Source of the DNA: Emydura subglobosa
Taxonomy: Eukaryota; Chordata; Testudines; Chelidae
DNA: 64,000 bases
Assembly: GCA_007922225.1 (NCBI GenBank)
Contig: ML679960.1
Span: 7,728,844-7,792,843 of the forward strand
Reading direction: 5' to 3'
A program made the position numbers and the translations under genes. Positions 1-11,690 of this stretch are shown in pieces. The first letter of the stretch is position 1; the number at the start of each line of letters is the position of its first letter. A model generated the notes under the pieces. It searched no databases, had not been told where the DNA came from, and saw only the letters and a program-made list of their open reading frames with translations.

Positions 1-62
1 TGGGCATGATGCACAGTAGTCTTTGACCTCGCTGTGTACCCCCAGCCAGGAAAATCTGAGGA

Positions 63-790
63 TTACCCTTTCAAGGATTTTATGTGGAATTTCTTTGGGA
101 CTAGCATTGGTACTTGTAACTTCCCTGGTTTGGGAATCTTTTGTAACCCGGTATAGTTTTCTCTTCCCTGTATTTGAAGCGGGGCCAGTGCTTCATCAGT
201 TGCAAGTATACCCACACAGACTAATATCTTGGCCAGGCCTCTTTTTGTAGCCTGGTTATCTACTTCCCATGCCCATTTGTAGAAGCAATCCAGGAAGGGG
301 CAGATGTGGAAGAAATGACCCCATTGCCTGCACATAAAACAAGTCCCAACTGAGGGCTTTTTCCCCACCCCTTTAGGGGGGAAATGGGTTACACATGGGG
401 AGTCTTTCTTTGAGACCCGTTTCCTGTCCTGCCCTTTTTTCCCCTTGGAATAAGGCTTCTAGGCTTTGTCATGGCTGTGGATCATCCAGAGGCCAGACTT
501 GGCATTTGATCCCGTTGATTGCCCCCCTCAGTGAGTCTGGATTTCTGCAATGACTGCTCCTCTACGGCAAGCATCTTTGGTTTTTGGTGTCACTGTCATT
601 TGGCCTGTGGCTGTTAAATAATCTTCTGTCAACCTGGTTGCCTCAGCAACGTCTCAGGCTAATGTCGCAGAACCCACTTTTGTGCCCCCAGCTGGAAGAA
701 CCTGTGAAAACTGTTCCAGTGCCTCTTCTTTGGCGACTGGCTCCTCTGTCCATTTGTCAGACTGGAGCCACCACCAACAGTTTTCCTTAA
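63..790 (-). pseudogene. Gypsy-like gag remnant: SCAN-like segment and zinc knuckle
   Basis: On the minus strand, 300-341 encodes a CCHC zinc knuckle, CFMCRQWGHFFHIC, with exact CX2CX4HX4C spacing, typical of retroelement nucleocapsid. Upstream in the same orientation (about 790-620) a different frame gives WLQSDKWTEE then LEQFSQVLPAGG and later EATRLTEDYL. This resembles the C-terminal capsid of Gmr1-like Gypsy elements, the group related to vertebrate SCAN domains. Stops and frame changes separate the two parts, so the gene is dead. Protease and pol would lie beyond the left window edge. A retroviral gag cannot be excluded. Confidence 0.5.
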
Positions 791-1128
791 AGCTCTGGGA
801 CACTGCACGAGGTTAGGCCCCCATCTTTCCTGACAGAAGCGTTATCGGTGGGTTTTTGCCATGACACTGAAGGTGACTGCCCATAATCTCCACCACATTA
901 TGATGGTTGGCATTTGTTGGAAGAGTATTCTAGTGGCTGGGGCAGGGGGGAATCAGTTCCTCTTAAATGCAGAGGGGGGTTAGTATGAGAACCTGGGCCC
1001 TCCCACTCCACCGGGTCACCAAAGGCCACTCAAGAGCACTTTGTGGCTGCGCTCCTTCGGCCACTTCTTACCACCCACTCTATAGTCCAAGCTTTGCAGT
1101 CTGAAGCAAGAGTTACTGAAGAAAAGGT

Positions 1129-1266
1129 GAAAAATTCCAGAGCGGTAGCCGTGTTAGTCTGTATACAGCAAAAACAACTCAAATCCTGTAGCACCTTAAA
1201 GATTAACAAATTTCTGCAGGCATAAGCTTTCGTGGGCTGCAACCCACTTCATCAGACTCTTTTTTT
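1129..1266 (-). mobile_element. Short hammerhead-bearing unit, probably Penelope-derived
   Basis: A 138-bp block is flanked by a 12-bp direct repeat, tgaagaaaaggt, at 1117-1128 and 1267-1278, so it was inserted into older sequence. On the minus strand it begins with an A-run, then a hammerhead-like fold (1220-1259), then a body ending in ctaacacggctacc. Blocks of this sequence are very common in turtle and crocodilian genomes. The fold has the same layout as the one at the end of the Penelope-like element at 43244-43283, which is why I assign it to that group. Two open frames across it are chance. Confidence 0.6.
1220..1259 (-). ncRNA. Hammerhead-ribozyme-like motif (probably inactive copy)
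   Basis: Minus strand: CTGATGA (1255-1249), one extra A, stem II GTGGG/CCCAC with a six-base loop, GAAA (1231-1228), GCTT, then ATGC (1223-1220). These are the conserved CUGANGA and GAAA boxes of a hammerhead around a perfect stem II. Stem I is weak: GAGT opposite ATGC has one Watson-Crick pair, one wobble, one mismatch and one pair. The self-complementary AGCT after GAA would give a very short stem III. Confidence 0.5.
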
Positions 1267-1278
1267 TGAAGAAAAGGT

Positions 1279-3213
1279 ATTAACTGCACCTTTAGTCTTT
1301 CTGAGTTTAGCAGATAGGCTTCTCTTTTCCCAGAGGAATTGCTACAGCATCCTTTTTCAAGAGCTCCCAGCGCATATCCTTCTTTACGGCCTTGCCAGCC
1401 CTTTCTGAGCTGTTTGGCTTCCTTTCAAGATCCACCTTCATCTGGAGTATGCTCTACAGGTTTGGCTGGGCGAGGTCATCATAATGTGGGCTTTACACAT
1501 TCTGTCACAGGGAGTAAGCATCTTGCAAGTCAAGAGTTGTGAACCAATCTAGGGGATTCTATGGATGGGATTATGGAAGCGAAAATACTCAGCTAGAACC
1601 TGAGATGACAAATGAACTTGTTGAGTAACCTGAGATCAGAATAGGACATCAACCTCCTTTTCTCTTTGGAATTAGGAATTACAGAGAAGAAAATCCTCTG
1701 CCGCAGAATTTAGGGCCTCTATCTCATCCAGATGCAGCAGAGAGTTCACTTCTTGTTGTAGCAGATTCTTATAAAAGCGGTCCCTGAAATGTGATAGGAG
1801 TGAAGGGGTGAGGTAGAGGCAAAGACTGAGATAGCCCTTTTGAAATGAATTCAAGAATCAGTTTTGTTATTCCAGTCAACGAAAAGGAGTTTGAGCACCT
1901 TGCTGTTATGTGACCAAATGGGCCATGTGTCAGCCCCCACTCCAACTAAGCAGAATTTTTAAGGAAGCTATTGCTTTGAGGGAAGGATGTGGTTTCTCCA
2001 CATTATATGGTGATGCCACAATAGAAAGAGGCTGGAAACACTGTGGCTGTCACTGCTCTTCTCTTTCCACTGCTCCTGCTGCCTAGCAAATATCAGATAT
2101 TTTTGTGTAACATGATGCAGTTTTCAAGCCATAGAGCTAGTTTCTATTAATTTCTGAGCAGATTCCTTGAAGAATTGGAAGAATAATATGAAACCCCACA
2201 GGCTCTGCTTTAGCTGATGCTCTCTGATCTCAAGGTCCCTTTAAGGGGCTTGGAAAAGTGGGGATAATGCTGTGAGGTGGCTGAAAACCATTTCCATCTA
2301 GGTGTGGGAACAGCCTCACAAAGCAAGAGTTTCAGCACTTGGATTGCCAAAAGGCAATCAGGCCTGTAGGTGGCTTTGCACTGAATTCTATGGTGGTTAA
2401 AGCTGAAACAACATGTTCTCTCAGTTTTCCTCCGAGACATGGGAAAGGAGAAAGTATTTACTATTTTGAGTTTCTGGAGGATTACTGATCTTAAAATGAA
2501 TACATTTGATGCAGTTTGACATTTTCATTTGAAGTCAATGGGAGCTATGCATGTGCATCTGGGGACAGACATGGCCCATGGTTAGTAAAATTATCCAGCG
2601 TGAAGCTGAGTACGGTAAATATTCTCTCTGAGATTTTACTTTTTAAATTAAAGCATTTGAGCCCTATGTTCTTTGAAATGGTGCCACTTGAAATCCACAA
2701 CTTACTTTCTAAACAGTAGATATTCCTGACATTTTCATTCTAATTTGTATTATTCATGGGGACTTGCCTGACTCCGGAATGATTTGAGTTCTACCCCTCC
2801 CTGTCTTTTTCCTACTGTGGCTGTAATGAATTTTATATAGTTAGTTTTCTGTGGGTGGCTGATTATGGAATTGATGCTATTATTCTTTTAATTATATTGA
2901 AGGATCAACATAGCGTATTTTGGGGTAGCTGAGTGCCATATGTTATAGGCACTATTTCTAAACAAGTTATTTTGAGCCATTTGTGTGTTATGTTCAGAAG
3001 TGTATTTCTTTAGTGATGCAGACTGCTTTGAGGATATACCTTTTGATCTTTGTAGAGAAATAGGGGGAAAATATACTGTTCACATCTATGGGAAACAAAA
3101 CAAAAACAAACCTCCAGGCACAAAAATAGAATTTTCACTTTTTAGGCAGCTTTTCTTGTGCCTAATTCCCAGATGGTCAAGGATCCAAGGGAAATGTCTC
3201 AGCTCCCAGAAGT
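1279..3213. other. Unassigned intronic sequence
   Basis: No gene seen. The part to about 1560 may be more of the gag-bearing element, since the 12-bp duplication at 1267-1278 shows the short unit landed in pre-existing sequence. Around 2527-2560 is a short ttgaagtcaatgggagc motif of a kind that recurs across the window. The rest is AT-rich and unrecognised. Confidence 0.5.
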
Positions 3214-3399
3214 CTATGGCTATGTTCAGACTGATGGTGGCAAAATCGCCCCTGCCAGATCCATCATTTTTTGATCGACTGAGCAGTCAGTGAGAGCTGC
3301 ATAGTTCACATCTGCGTAGACTCTGCGTAGTTTGCGTAATTCACGTCGAATGCCGTCGACTGCCACCGAATTGCGCGGTAAGTGTGAACCAGCCCTAAG
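3214..3399. mobile_element. Foldback DNA transposon, family A copy
   Basis: The left end ctatggctatgttcagact matches the reverse complement of the right end (cttagggctggttcacact) at most positions. The interior has the ggtggcaaaatcgcc and gatcgactgagcag blocks shared with 37796-37896 and 50549-50856. It has no coding capacity, so it is a non-autonomous element. The target duplication is unclear (agaag on both sides is the best candidate). Confidence 0.6.
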
Positions 3400-3750
3400 A
3401 GAAGAATTATTTATGTATGCAATCGAAGGTATGTCAGGCTTTTTTTTTTTTTTTATAAACACTCCACACTTACATTCTTTCTGTTTAAAAAATGTAAAGC
3501 ACCATTAGCATGTTAAATGCCATAAGCAACCACTACGCCTTGTACAAGTCTAAAATAAAGGCAGTCTCCCATGCTTATCACATGGAAGTCACTGAGAGTT
3601 TTACCAGTGAATTCAATGGGAGCTGGTTTGGGCCCTTCATTGCTCCATCTCCTTACTCTTAGCTCCTCTAATTTTCCCTATTCATTTCAAATTAATCAAT
3701 TCTAAACATAGTTAATACCTTAAATATTTTAAAACAAAAAAGGAGCCAAA

Positions 3751-4109
3751 TGACATTGGGTGGCTGGCCAACTCACTGGGGCAGGGGTGGAGCTGGTTTG
3801 GGCAGATGCAGGTGGATGCTGGTTTAGGGCCAGCTAGCAAGAACAGACTCAAAACCTGAGTCAGGGACAGGAACAAGCTGGAAGCCCGGGCAGTCTGTAA
3901 CATAACAAGGCAGAGGGAGAGTTCCCAGCTGAGTGATGACGTTGCACAGACTGGCTTACTAGTCTTTCTGTGGGAATAAATAATTGCTCCTGGAGATCAT
4001 ATGACCTGGTCCTGGCTTGTAGATTGGGTGCTGAAGCACTCCTTGAGAAATAGTCATCACAGGCTGAGGGATGCATCATTGCAGGCTCTGTGTGATGAAT
4101 CATCTCACA
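3751..4109 (-). repeat. 3' LTR of the chromovirus-type element
   Basis: This 359-bp block aligns along its length with 6606-6971, sharing for example gtttgggcagatgcaggtgg and ctttctgtgggaataaat. On the minus strand it starts TGTGAG and ends CA. The sequence just upstream (4110-4140) is a degraded purine-rich run, GGTGGTGGTGTAT, where the polypurine tract should be. Confidence 0.85.
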
Positions 4110-4159
4110 ATACACCACCACCTTGAGAGCACCTCCCATATATCTTTGAATGGGACTTG

Positions 4160-4265
4160 TCTGAGTGATAGAACTTGTGGAGCAGATCAGGAGCATGGAC
4201 CTTATTAGCTGGTTCCCGGGAGTGTTCTTCAGGTCTATATCCTTCCCAGTCAATGAGGTATAGGA
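4160..4265 (-). pseudogene. Chromodomain remnant at the pol C-terminus
   Basis: Minus-strand codons just below 4265 read LIDWEGYRPEEHSREPAN, followed by PDLLHKFYHSDKSH. This is the typical end of a chromovirus chromodomain (LVDWEGYGPEE-like, then a short PDLI.EFH tail). It lies between integrase and the 3' LTR, as expected. Such domains direct integration to marked chromatin. Reading through needs frame changes, so the gene is dead. Confidence 0.7.
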
Positions 4266-4599
4266 GCTTTCCCCAAAGGATCTTAGAATCGAAGTTTTGC
4301 CTTATAAGGTATTCCTCCTATCCCTGCATCCCTCCTCCCTGGAGGAGATTGTGTTTGTCCAGAAAGGGAGTTGGGTGTGTGTTTCTTCAAAAGAGAGATA
4401 TGAAACAAAAGGTGCACTCACATTGTGGGGGTAGCTGAAGATGGGAGGCAACCAGATTAATTTGTCAAGTGACCAACAATTTGTTGAGGGACCGAAGTAC
4501 CAACAATCAAGTTTGCAGGAAGGAAGGAAGTGTACAAATGTCGTGTAGAGTCATACTTTGTCTTGACAGTGACTGGAGGATCAACCTGATTATAGCAGT

Positions 4600-5480
4600 C
4601 AGCAAAGGGTCTATAGCCTCTTTGGCGACATCCAACTAGGACTTCAGTTCCTTCTGGACATGGTGGAGGTGGTTAACCAGGTCAGAGGCTGCTGGGATGT
4701 GGGAAGTCAGTGGTATGGTGGAACAGGGTGTGAAAGCCATAGTTAGAAAAGAAAGGGCTATAGTGGATAGGTTTGGGATTGAAGTTGTAAGAGAATTCTG
4801 CAAAGGGTAAAAATTTGACCCAGGTGGAAATTAATAAAACAGGTACTGCTCCAAAATTTGATTAGCCTATTCTGACTGACTAACCATTTGAGGATGATAT
4901 GATGTGGAAAGGAGTACGTCAGCTCTACGAGGCAGAATAACTCTTGCCAGAAATGGAAGATGAACTGCAGACCATGGTCAGCTGTGATGCTGGAGGGTAA
5001 TCCATGAATCATGATCAAATAACAAATGCCATTCCCAATGCGGAGATCTTCTGACAGGACATGAAACGGAACATCTTAGACAGCAGATCCATGATGACTA
5101 ATACGGCTGAGTGACCCTGGGAACTAGGGAAGTCTATAATTAATTCCATGGAGATGGACTCCCAGGGCTGGGAAGGAGTAGGTAGTGGGACCAAGGCATC
5201 CAGAGGTTTAGTGTGAGGGACCTTTGTCTGGCAAAGTACCTTGAAAAAGGTAGTGTGGGACCTAATGGAAGCGTGTAGTCTTGGCCACCAGAAATGCCAC
5301 AAAATCAGTTTCATCATCTTCTGTTGCCCAAAGTGTCTGGCTAAGGGTTAATCCTAGCACAGTCGGAGCATCATGAGATGAGAAGAGATGAGGCAGATCA
5401 TCTGGGACATAAACACAATCTCTGAACAAGAGTACCCCATTTTTAACGGAGAAGTTCAGGCTGAAGTTGGCACTGCGCAA
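4600..5480 (-). pseudogene. Gypsy integrase, degenerate
   Basis: The N-terminal part (5480-5262) holds LLFRDCVYVPDDL and then, after a frame change, KLILWHFWWPRL, the zinc-binding region. The core follows with PHTKPLDALVPLPTPSQPW, then SMELIIDFPSSQGH with the first catalytic Asp (about 5150), and GLPSSITADHGLQF with the second (about 4990). The Glu region survives as HPQMVSQSE near 4875 but is followed by a stop. The C-terminal linker, with HVQKEL, runs to about 4640. Family and order are clear; the enzyme cannot be made. Confidence 0.8.
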
Positions 5481-5619
5481 CGTCTTTTTTACTGCAAAAG
5501 TGTCATTAGGTAGCGATTATCTCACAAGAGCTATGAGGTCCATGTTCACAAGCATACTAGCAAAGTGGTGGGGCTTCAAGATAATGGAGGGTTCTGACGG
5601 TCCTTCTCTGCTGTTGAAG

Positions 5620-5755
5620 TACTTCCCTTTGTGGGAGAATGCATCAGGTTTGCCATTGCAGTCCCCAAGCAATGGTTTTCCAGCATGCTGTCTGGTCTGG
5701 ACTCGAGGGGGCACCCTGAGGTAAAATGGCCACACCTTTCACAGTACAGACAAAG
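5620..5755 (-). pseudogene. Gag zinc knuckle joined to RNase H tail
   Basis: Minus strand 5752-5711 encodes CLYCERCGHFTSGC, an exact CX2CX4HX4C knuckle. Less than 50 bp further on (5665-5622) the frame reads NGKPDAFSHKG, which matches the end of Gypsy RNase H (NGKPDALSR-like). Protease, all of reverse transcriptase and most of RNase H should lie between them, so a deletion of roughly 2 kb has fused gag to the pol tail. Confidence 0.7.
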
Positions 5756-6600
5756 GCCATTCCAGTACCAGAGCTCGTTCTCTCAGTCTGTGAGGCACCT
5801 TTGAATGACATTCATTTGCATGGGCTATGGTCCGGGACTGGGCAGAGTGCATGCTTGGGGGGTTGTAATGCTAGGCCGGGGTTCCGTGTAAGCCCTCCTC
5901 TTCCCCAGGCATCACTTGAGCAGCCAGTTATTGATTCAGATACATAGTTCAATGCAGAATGGCGACAACTCAGTGTGTGTGTGGGGGGTCAACTCAGGCC
6001 AGTTGATCCTTTATGGCATGATTCAGCCCTCAATGAAAGTGATATCTCAATGCTATTTCATTGCAGGTGGTATTGGTGGCCAGGTGTCGGAAGTGGGCTA
6101 CATAGGCTGAGATGGACCGTGAACCCTGTGTGAGGAACTGTGGGGTGGCTTTGATGAGCCGGGCTCAGTTACAGTAATCAAATCTGAGTGAGAAGAAGGA
6201 TAGATTCTTTGAAATGGTCCAGAATTGGGCCTGCATGGTCCAGAAGGGGTGTCACCCAATACAAGACTCTTCTGTTAGTAAGCTGATGATTGGCCCAATC
6301 TTTGTTTGGGTACACGGCTGGGTGCATCGTGAACAGCATGTGGCCTTGGTTAATGAACCCTTGAAACTTTGGGCAGCCACTATCAAACTGCTCTGTAACA
6401 GGACTTTTGAGCTGCACCCTGGGGTTGCCATTGCAGGCGATCCCAGGAGACCCAGCATGGCCTGGACCTGTGATGGAGGAAGGAATTTTCCAGCTGCAGC
6501 TGGGCAATCTGATTCTGGAGGTTTTGGGAAATGGTCACTGTCTCCAGAGCTGAAACACCTAGGAGTTCCACCTAGGATCCAAAGCTGTGTGATGCTCTGT
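5756..6600 (-). pseudogene. Gag capsid remnant of the chromovirus-type element
   Basis: The best-preserved stretch (6400-6200, minus) reads KFQGFINQGHMLFTMHPAVYP and then LTNRRVLYWVTPLLDHAGP. This is the Gypsy gag motif also seen in domesticated vertebrate gag genes (QGFINQC.LLF.. and LTG.AL.WASPLLE). An earlier segment has a heptad-like NLQNQIAQLQLENSF, a plausible coiled coil. Several stops follow between 6180 and 5760. Confidence 0.7.
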
Positions 6601-6605
6601 GCAAA

Positions 6606-6971
6606 TGGTCAGGGAGTCACTGGGCAACTCACCGAAGTAGAGATGAAGCCAGTTTGGGCAGATGCAGGTGGATGCTAGTGTAAGGCCAGCTGGTGAGAGC
6701 AGACGGGAAGCCTGAGAAAAGGATAGGAACAGGAGCAGGCTGGAACCCGGGCAATTTGTAACACCATGAGGCAGAGGAAGAGTTCCCAGCCCTGTAGTTA
6801 TATTGCACAGACTGGCTTGCTACTCTTTCTGTGGGAATAAATAGCTGCCCTTGGGGTGTCACCTGAACCAGTCCTGGCTTGTGGATTGGCTGCTGCAGCA
6901 AACCTGAAGAATAAAGCATCACAGGCTGAGCGATGAGTCAAGGCAGGCTCTGGCTAAGGGATTACCTCACA
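6606..6971 (-). repeat. 5' LTR of the chromovirus-type element
   Basis: 366 bp, paired with 3751-4109. The minus strand starts TGTGAG at 6971 and ends CA at 6606. The high-coordinate flank is ccaaa, identical to the flank of the other LTR. The primer site just inside (minus, from 6605) was not recognised. Confidence 0.85.
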
Positions 6972-6976
6972 CCAAA

Positions 6977-9900
6977 ATTCCTTCAGTTCCAAAAAAACAG
7001 AGATCTATATCTTTTATTATTCAAATGTTTGCTTATATATGTTCCAAGAGTGATAGAACTATCCTGCTACAAATGTTTTTCTTTGCATTTATATCTCATT
7101 CTATTATTCACATTCCAGCAAATTTTAATGACCACATTCTGATCCCCTTATTCATGTCAGATAGCAATTTACTCCCCAGGAAGTCATTGATTTTCAGTGA
7201 CTCTATTCAAGGAGTAAGCGATTGTCTTCCACATGAGTAAGAGAATCTGAATCTGGCCCTAAATAATGGAAAAAAGGACTCCAATGAGGAGATCATTCAG
7301 TTTAGATTCTCTGTCAAATCCAAATAAAAAAGCAATTTGAAGGAAGGCACGACAATACATTAATCTCAGAAACCTGTCTTAAGTCCATTATTACTTGCCA
7401 TGTCATTTAAGAAAAAAGATGAGAGATCTACAGTGCTACATTTAGATCTCAGGCAAATACAAGCACATCAAATCTTAATGCAATTTACATTCCCACTGCC
7501 TGTTCTAAATGTAGTGTACATGAGTCTCTGAGAAAGGGAAAAGTACTACAGTGTCATATTGACCTCTAATTTTCTCAGGAACAGGTTCCATCGTCTGATA
7601 CATTTCCTCATCCTACAGAAATTTTTATAAATGCCGTCAAAGAGGAAGCCTGACCATTAACTCCAACAGACTTTTATTTGAAGCAGTTCCATGATACATC
7701 TCACCGGAATTTTAATATTATCCTTTATGTTAATGCCCCAACTGGGTGACTCCATACAGGTATATCTTTCTGTCATTCCCCCTTCAATTTTGGACAAATG
7801 CAATGTAATGTCAGATAAACCAACCTTCGGTCTCTTTATATATACACAACTGAGTAGACATTAAAATGATATATTACTATGGTGAACAATAATGAAAGGA
7901 AAACAACTTTTCCATTTCGTGTGCTTCTCTGTTAAAATACTTTCATGCAGCATCACAGCAATAATTCAGTTTTTAAATAGTACTGGCTCTTTTACTAGTT
8001 AGTTTAAAAGTGATTCCCATAACATTTTAAAATTCCTGTCTTGTCTCTATACCATATTTTGCTTACTTTTTTCAAAGTGGCTCTTATTGACACATACAAT
8101 GCACACCCACACAAGACCCCCCTGCTTCTTAACAGTATCTCAGTGTATGCTATTATTTTGCTCCCATTAAACTAAAGAACCCCATTTTCAGTCACATTGA
8201 AGATGCCATTTGTTTCCAAAAGGTCAGCTAATACATACATCTTTTGTGAAAAGGGGAATGCATCTTTGGTGACATGGGAATTGTAAGCAGAATGTCTTGC
8301 AAGAAAATGTTTTATTTTATGACAGTCCCAGAAGGTAGGTATATAATTTCCTATATCAGTTGAGCATCTATAGTAAAGGTTATTTTCTTATAGTCCTAGC
8401 TACATTCTTGTTATTTACTAATCCACTGTCCCACTAGTTTCACTGCTCCCTTTTGGCCAGAACTGTGAACCCCTTACTCACATTGGAATTAGTAGAAGTA
8501 ACTGCTCACCACTGTAGCAGAGCCAGAATCTGAACCTATATTTCAAAATCTCTCTTTCTAAAACAAAAAACCACTCAATCAACCTTGTCTTTACTACACA
8601 CTGCTTTTTGATCTTTTAATCTCAAAGTTTTTGACCACCGACTCGTCATCCTTTTCACTCCCCCAAGACCAAAAGTTCAAAACTTTTCTGCCACTCTCAG
8701 TCTCTTCCTCGCCATTGTCTTTCATTTACACTGTTGTTAAATCTCTTGACTCTACTCTGCTTTCTTTTACTAATCATCTCTCATTGAAAAATTCATCTCA
8801 CTAACCGTCAACAATATTTTCACATAGTAAATGTTTCTCTTTGTGTATTATTTTAAAATGTTTACAAACAGAAGCTAAACTACTACTTACTCCAGCCTGT
8901 GGTGCTATGGTTGCTATGTTGAGTCAGAGGTGGATGAGGTGACAGAAGGAGACTGGAAGGAAACATGGAGGGACGGAGCATGGAGAGAAGGATGGGGACC
9001 ATGAGGGCCATAAACTGAAGGAACACTGAGGAGTGGCATAAAGTCATGTTTCCCAAGGATTGTGGGAGGAGGGGGGAGTCAGGAAGAAGGGATTTTGGAA
9101 AGGAAAGCATAGAGGAATGTGCAGAGGACATGGAAGAGGGGACTGGAAAAGGTGAAGTGTTATTTACATGGGTGGGGTGTGGAAGTAAATTGGGATAATA
9201 GTAAGTAATGAATGATTCTGTGGGTTTAAGAAACTGGATTGATCTGTTAACTTTCCTTCTCTAGACTTTCTAACTTCATTTCCCCACTCCCCTTTAGAAG
9301 TTGTAGACATTTTAAAAAGAAAGTATAAAGGGTTTGGAATGTTACTTGGATGTCATTAAAACACATTTTCAGCCTTAACACTTTTGTAACGAAGTTACTT
9401 TGGTTTGGGAATGGAGAGTAACTTAAAATCAATTAGTTAGGACCTTTTGTTTCTATCCGCTTTTCCTTATTGCACCAATGGTAACTGAAACTTCATTTGT
9501 ATTTTGTAACCTACATTACTACCTCCTGTTGATACACAGTGAAGAAGCACATATTAATATTTCATAACATTCTACAACTGTCTGGGTCATTGGCATTGCT
9601 CCCTCTCATTCTCTCAGAAGCCGATAAATTTTCATGAAATAGGCAACTACTTTATTCAGAACATATTTAATAAAAGGTATTTCTTTTTTTGCCAACATGT
9701 GTATATTGACAACAGCTCAAATCCAGTCACCTTAAATAATGCCCAAGATTTAGCCACACGACTTTCCTAAATGCTGTCACAAGCTACTTATTTCCTTTTT
9801 TCACTGTGCAGGGTAAATTCTGTTTTGCATTTCTCTGGAAGATATTAGATAGGGCTAGTTTAATTCTACTGGATTGTATTCACATCATTGGTTAATTTTT

Positions 9901-10680
9901 TCATCTCTACTCATTCCATGGGTAGCCTCGAGAATCTAAGCTTCTGTTTCAAGCTGATCAAAAACCACTGGCTCAACCAAGTGCTAACACAGTTCAAAAG
10001 GAGAAGCCTTGTTTCATGAGTTTACTGACAGGGTAGATTCAATGAACTTTTGTTCATTATTCTCATCCAATGAACCTTTTGAAAAGGGGGTTCTCAATCT
10101 CAATACTTTTGAAGAATGTTTTCCAGACCCAGCAGCTGCTCAAGCTTGAGAGCATCCCTACAATCAGTGCTTAAACTCCACGTTATCTGACAACTCTTTG
10201 TATACTACTGCAATTCTTGTTGCATAAAAGCATGTTTTTTTGGTAGTGGACTTTGATATTGCCATATGTTTAAATGTGATTACCAAACTGAAAGATAATG
10301 GAAAAATTGTGGCCAGAGAAAAGTACAATAAATGGAAACCATTTCTTGTGGAATTGAGGCTACTTTCATTGAAGGCAATGACATAATTCCCATTAACTTA
10401 AATAGTACAGGATCAAGCCTTGAGAGAGTAGCTATCTTCATCCTGATTTTCAGCTGACCAGACTTTGTATGGTTTTGCTTGGCTATGAGGCAAGTTACCT
10501 AACATGAGATCAAATCTGGCCCTTTCACTGTGCACCCAATCTGATGCCAAGATTATACTAACATGCCTCCAAACACCCATATTTTAAATGACAGGGGAAG
10601 CTCCCTTAACTGTTTATGCTTTCTCTCAGCTGCTCCATGGCCCATAAATATATTCACTAATAATAATAAAATAATATTAT
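6977..10680. other. Unassigned intronic sequence
   Basis: No gene or clear transposon seen. Open frames here are short and of skewed composition; the one at 8883-9131 (minus) lies in purine-rich DNA. Around 10370-10415 is a degenerate ttgaaggcaatgacat / cccattaacttaaat pair, like the motif that recurs elsewhere in the window. Confidence 0.5.
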
Positions 10681-10689
10681 AAGCATGTA

Positions 10690-11410
10690 TAATACACACT
10701 GTGAGGTAGTGTAGCAGGCCCTTTGTGGCCCCCTGCTGGAGGAGGCCCCAGGATCCTACTATACCCCACAGTTCCACTACACCCCACACCAGGAAAGGAG
10801 CAGCAAAGTTCGGTCCTCCAGGTCTGCCCAGAGAGGCTGCACAGAAGCAGTCAATCAAAGTCTGTCATGTTCAGATAAAAGGAGCTGAAGTGGCTTAGCA
10901 AATCAGTGCCTGGCAGGTCCTGGTATGACACAAAGGAACAACCAGAGTTTGGTTCTGGCTGCGTTTGCTTAAACTGGGGGAGAGAAAACCTAACATCTTT
11001 AACCTTTAGCTAAGGGTGAAAATAAAGGGGCTGGGTGGTAAGAGGCCCAGGAAAGTAGCAACAATAAGTTGAAGGGAGTAATATGTGGCTGCTGTTTATT
11101 GGGTCCCAGGGTTAGAACCCAGAGTAGTGGGTATGCACAGGTTCCCTTGCCGGGTTTATGCTTGTCGGGAGCATAAACCATGAGAAGGGTGACAAGGCTT
11201 GTTGGGAAGCTCAAGCAAAAGGTTGAATTTAAAAGGCCCAGAGCTGGGGCTGAAGACTATGGGGAGGATAGACAGATAATTTTGTTGGACTCTTAGCTGC
11301 TTCAGATGAGGTTCATTTGGACTTTGTGATTTGGCTACAGGGTCAAGCCATGGAAGACCAACCTGCAGGGGGCACCAAGGGTGCAAAAGGGACTGCAGTA
11401 CCTCATGCAG
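10690..11410. repeat. Possible unclassified interspersed repeat (GC-richer block)
   Basis: This block is less AT-rich than its surroundings and contains an LTR-promoter-like stretch, agataaaaggagctgaagtg near 10875, after a cctgctggaggaggcccc segment. No terminal repeats or target duplication were found. It could be an old LTR or DNA transposon, or only a GC-rich patch. Confidence 0.25.
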
Positions 11411-11604
11411 CCACTAAAAGGTGCTCAAGAGGCAAGTTCCCTGTTACCCACACACACACATATGTTGGGAATACATGATGGAGTGGTGGAGTACAAAAGT
11501 TTTAATGGTATGCGTGGCCAAGGTGTACGTTTTATGGTATGCACATCCCATTAAGACTCCCACTGTACAAATATTAATACAACATGACAAAGCCGTGGCT
11601 GGGA

Positions 11605-11690
11605 TGATTTAGTTGGGATTGGTCAGGAGGTTGGACTAGATGACCTCCTGAGGTCCCTTCCAACTCTAACCTTCTATGATTCTATGAACT
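11605..11690 (+). mobile_element. CR1 LINE 3' end (5'-truncated)
   Basis: Contains ggactagatgacctcctgag, then ggtcccttccaactctaacc, and ends in tatgattctatga, the octamer-type tail of CR1 elements. Only the last part of the 3' UTR is present, as usual for CR1. Confidence 0.85.

Larger units (their letters stand above)
3751..6971 (-). mobile_element. Chromovirus-type Gypsy LTR retrotransposon, internally deleted
   Basis: Two LTR copies in direct orientation (3751-4109 and 6606-6971) bound the element, and the 5-bp target duplication ccaaa is perfect on both sides (3746-3750 and 6972-6976). On the minus strand the order is 5' LTR, gag, zinc knuckle, RNase H tail, integrase, chromodomain remnant, 3' LTR. 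That is the layout of vertebrate sushi-type chromoviruses. At about 3.2 kb it is short for the family, because protease, reverse transcriptase and most of RNase H are missing. The genes have many stops and frameshifts. It lies in the sense direction of the host gene. Confidence 0.88.
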
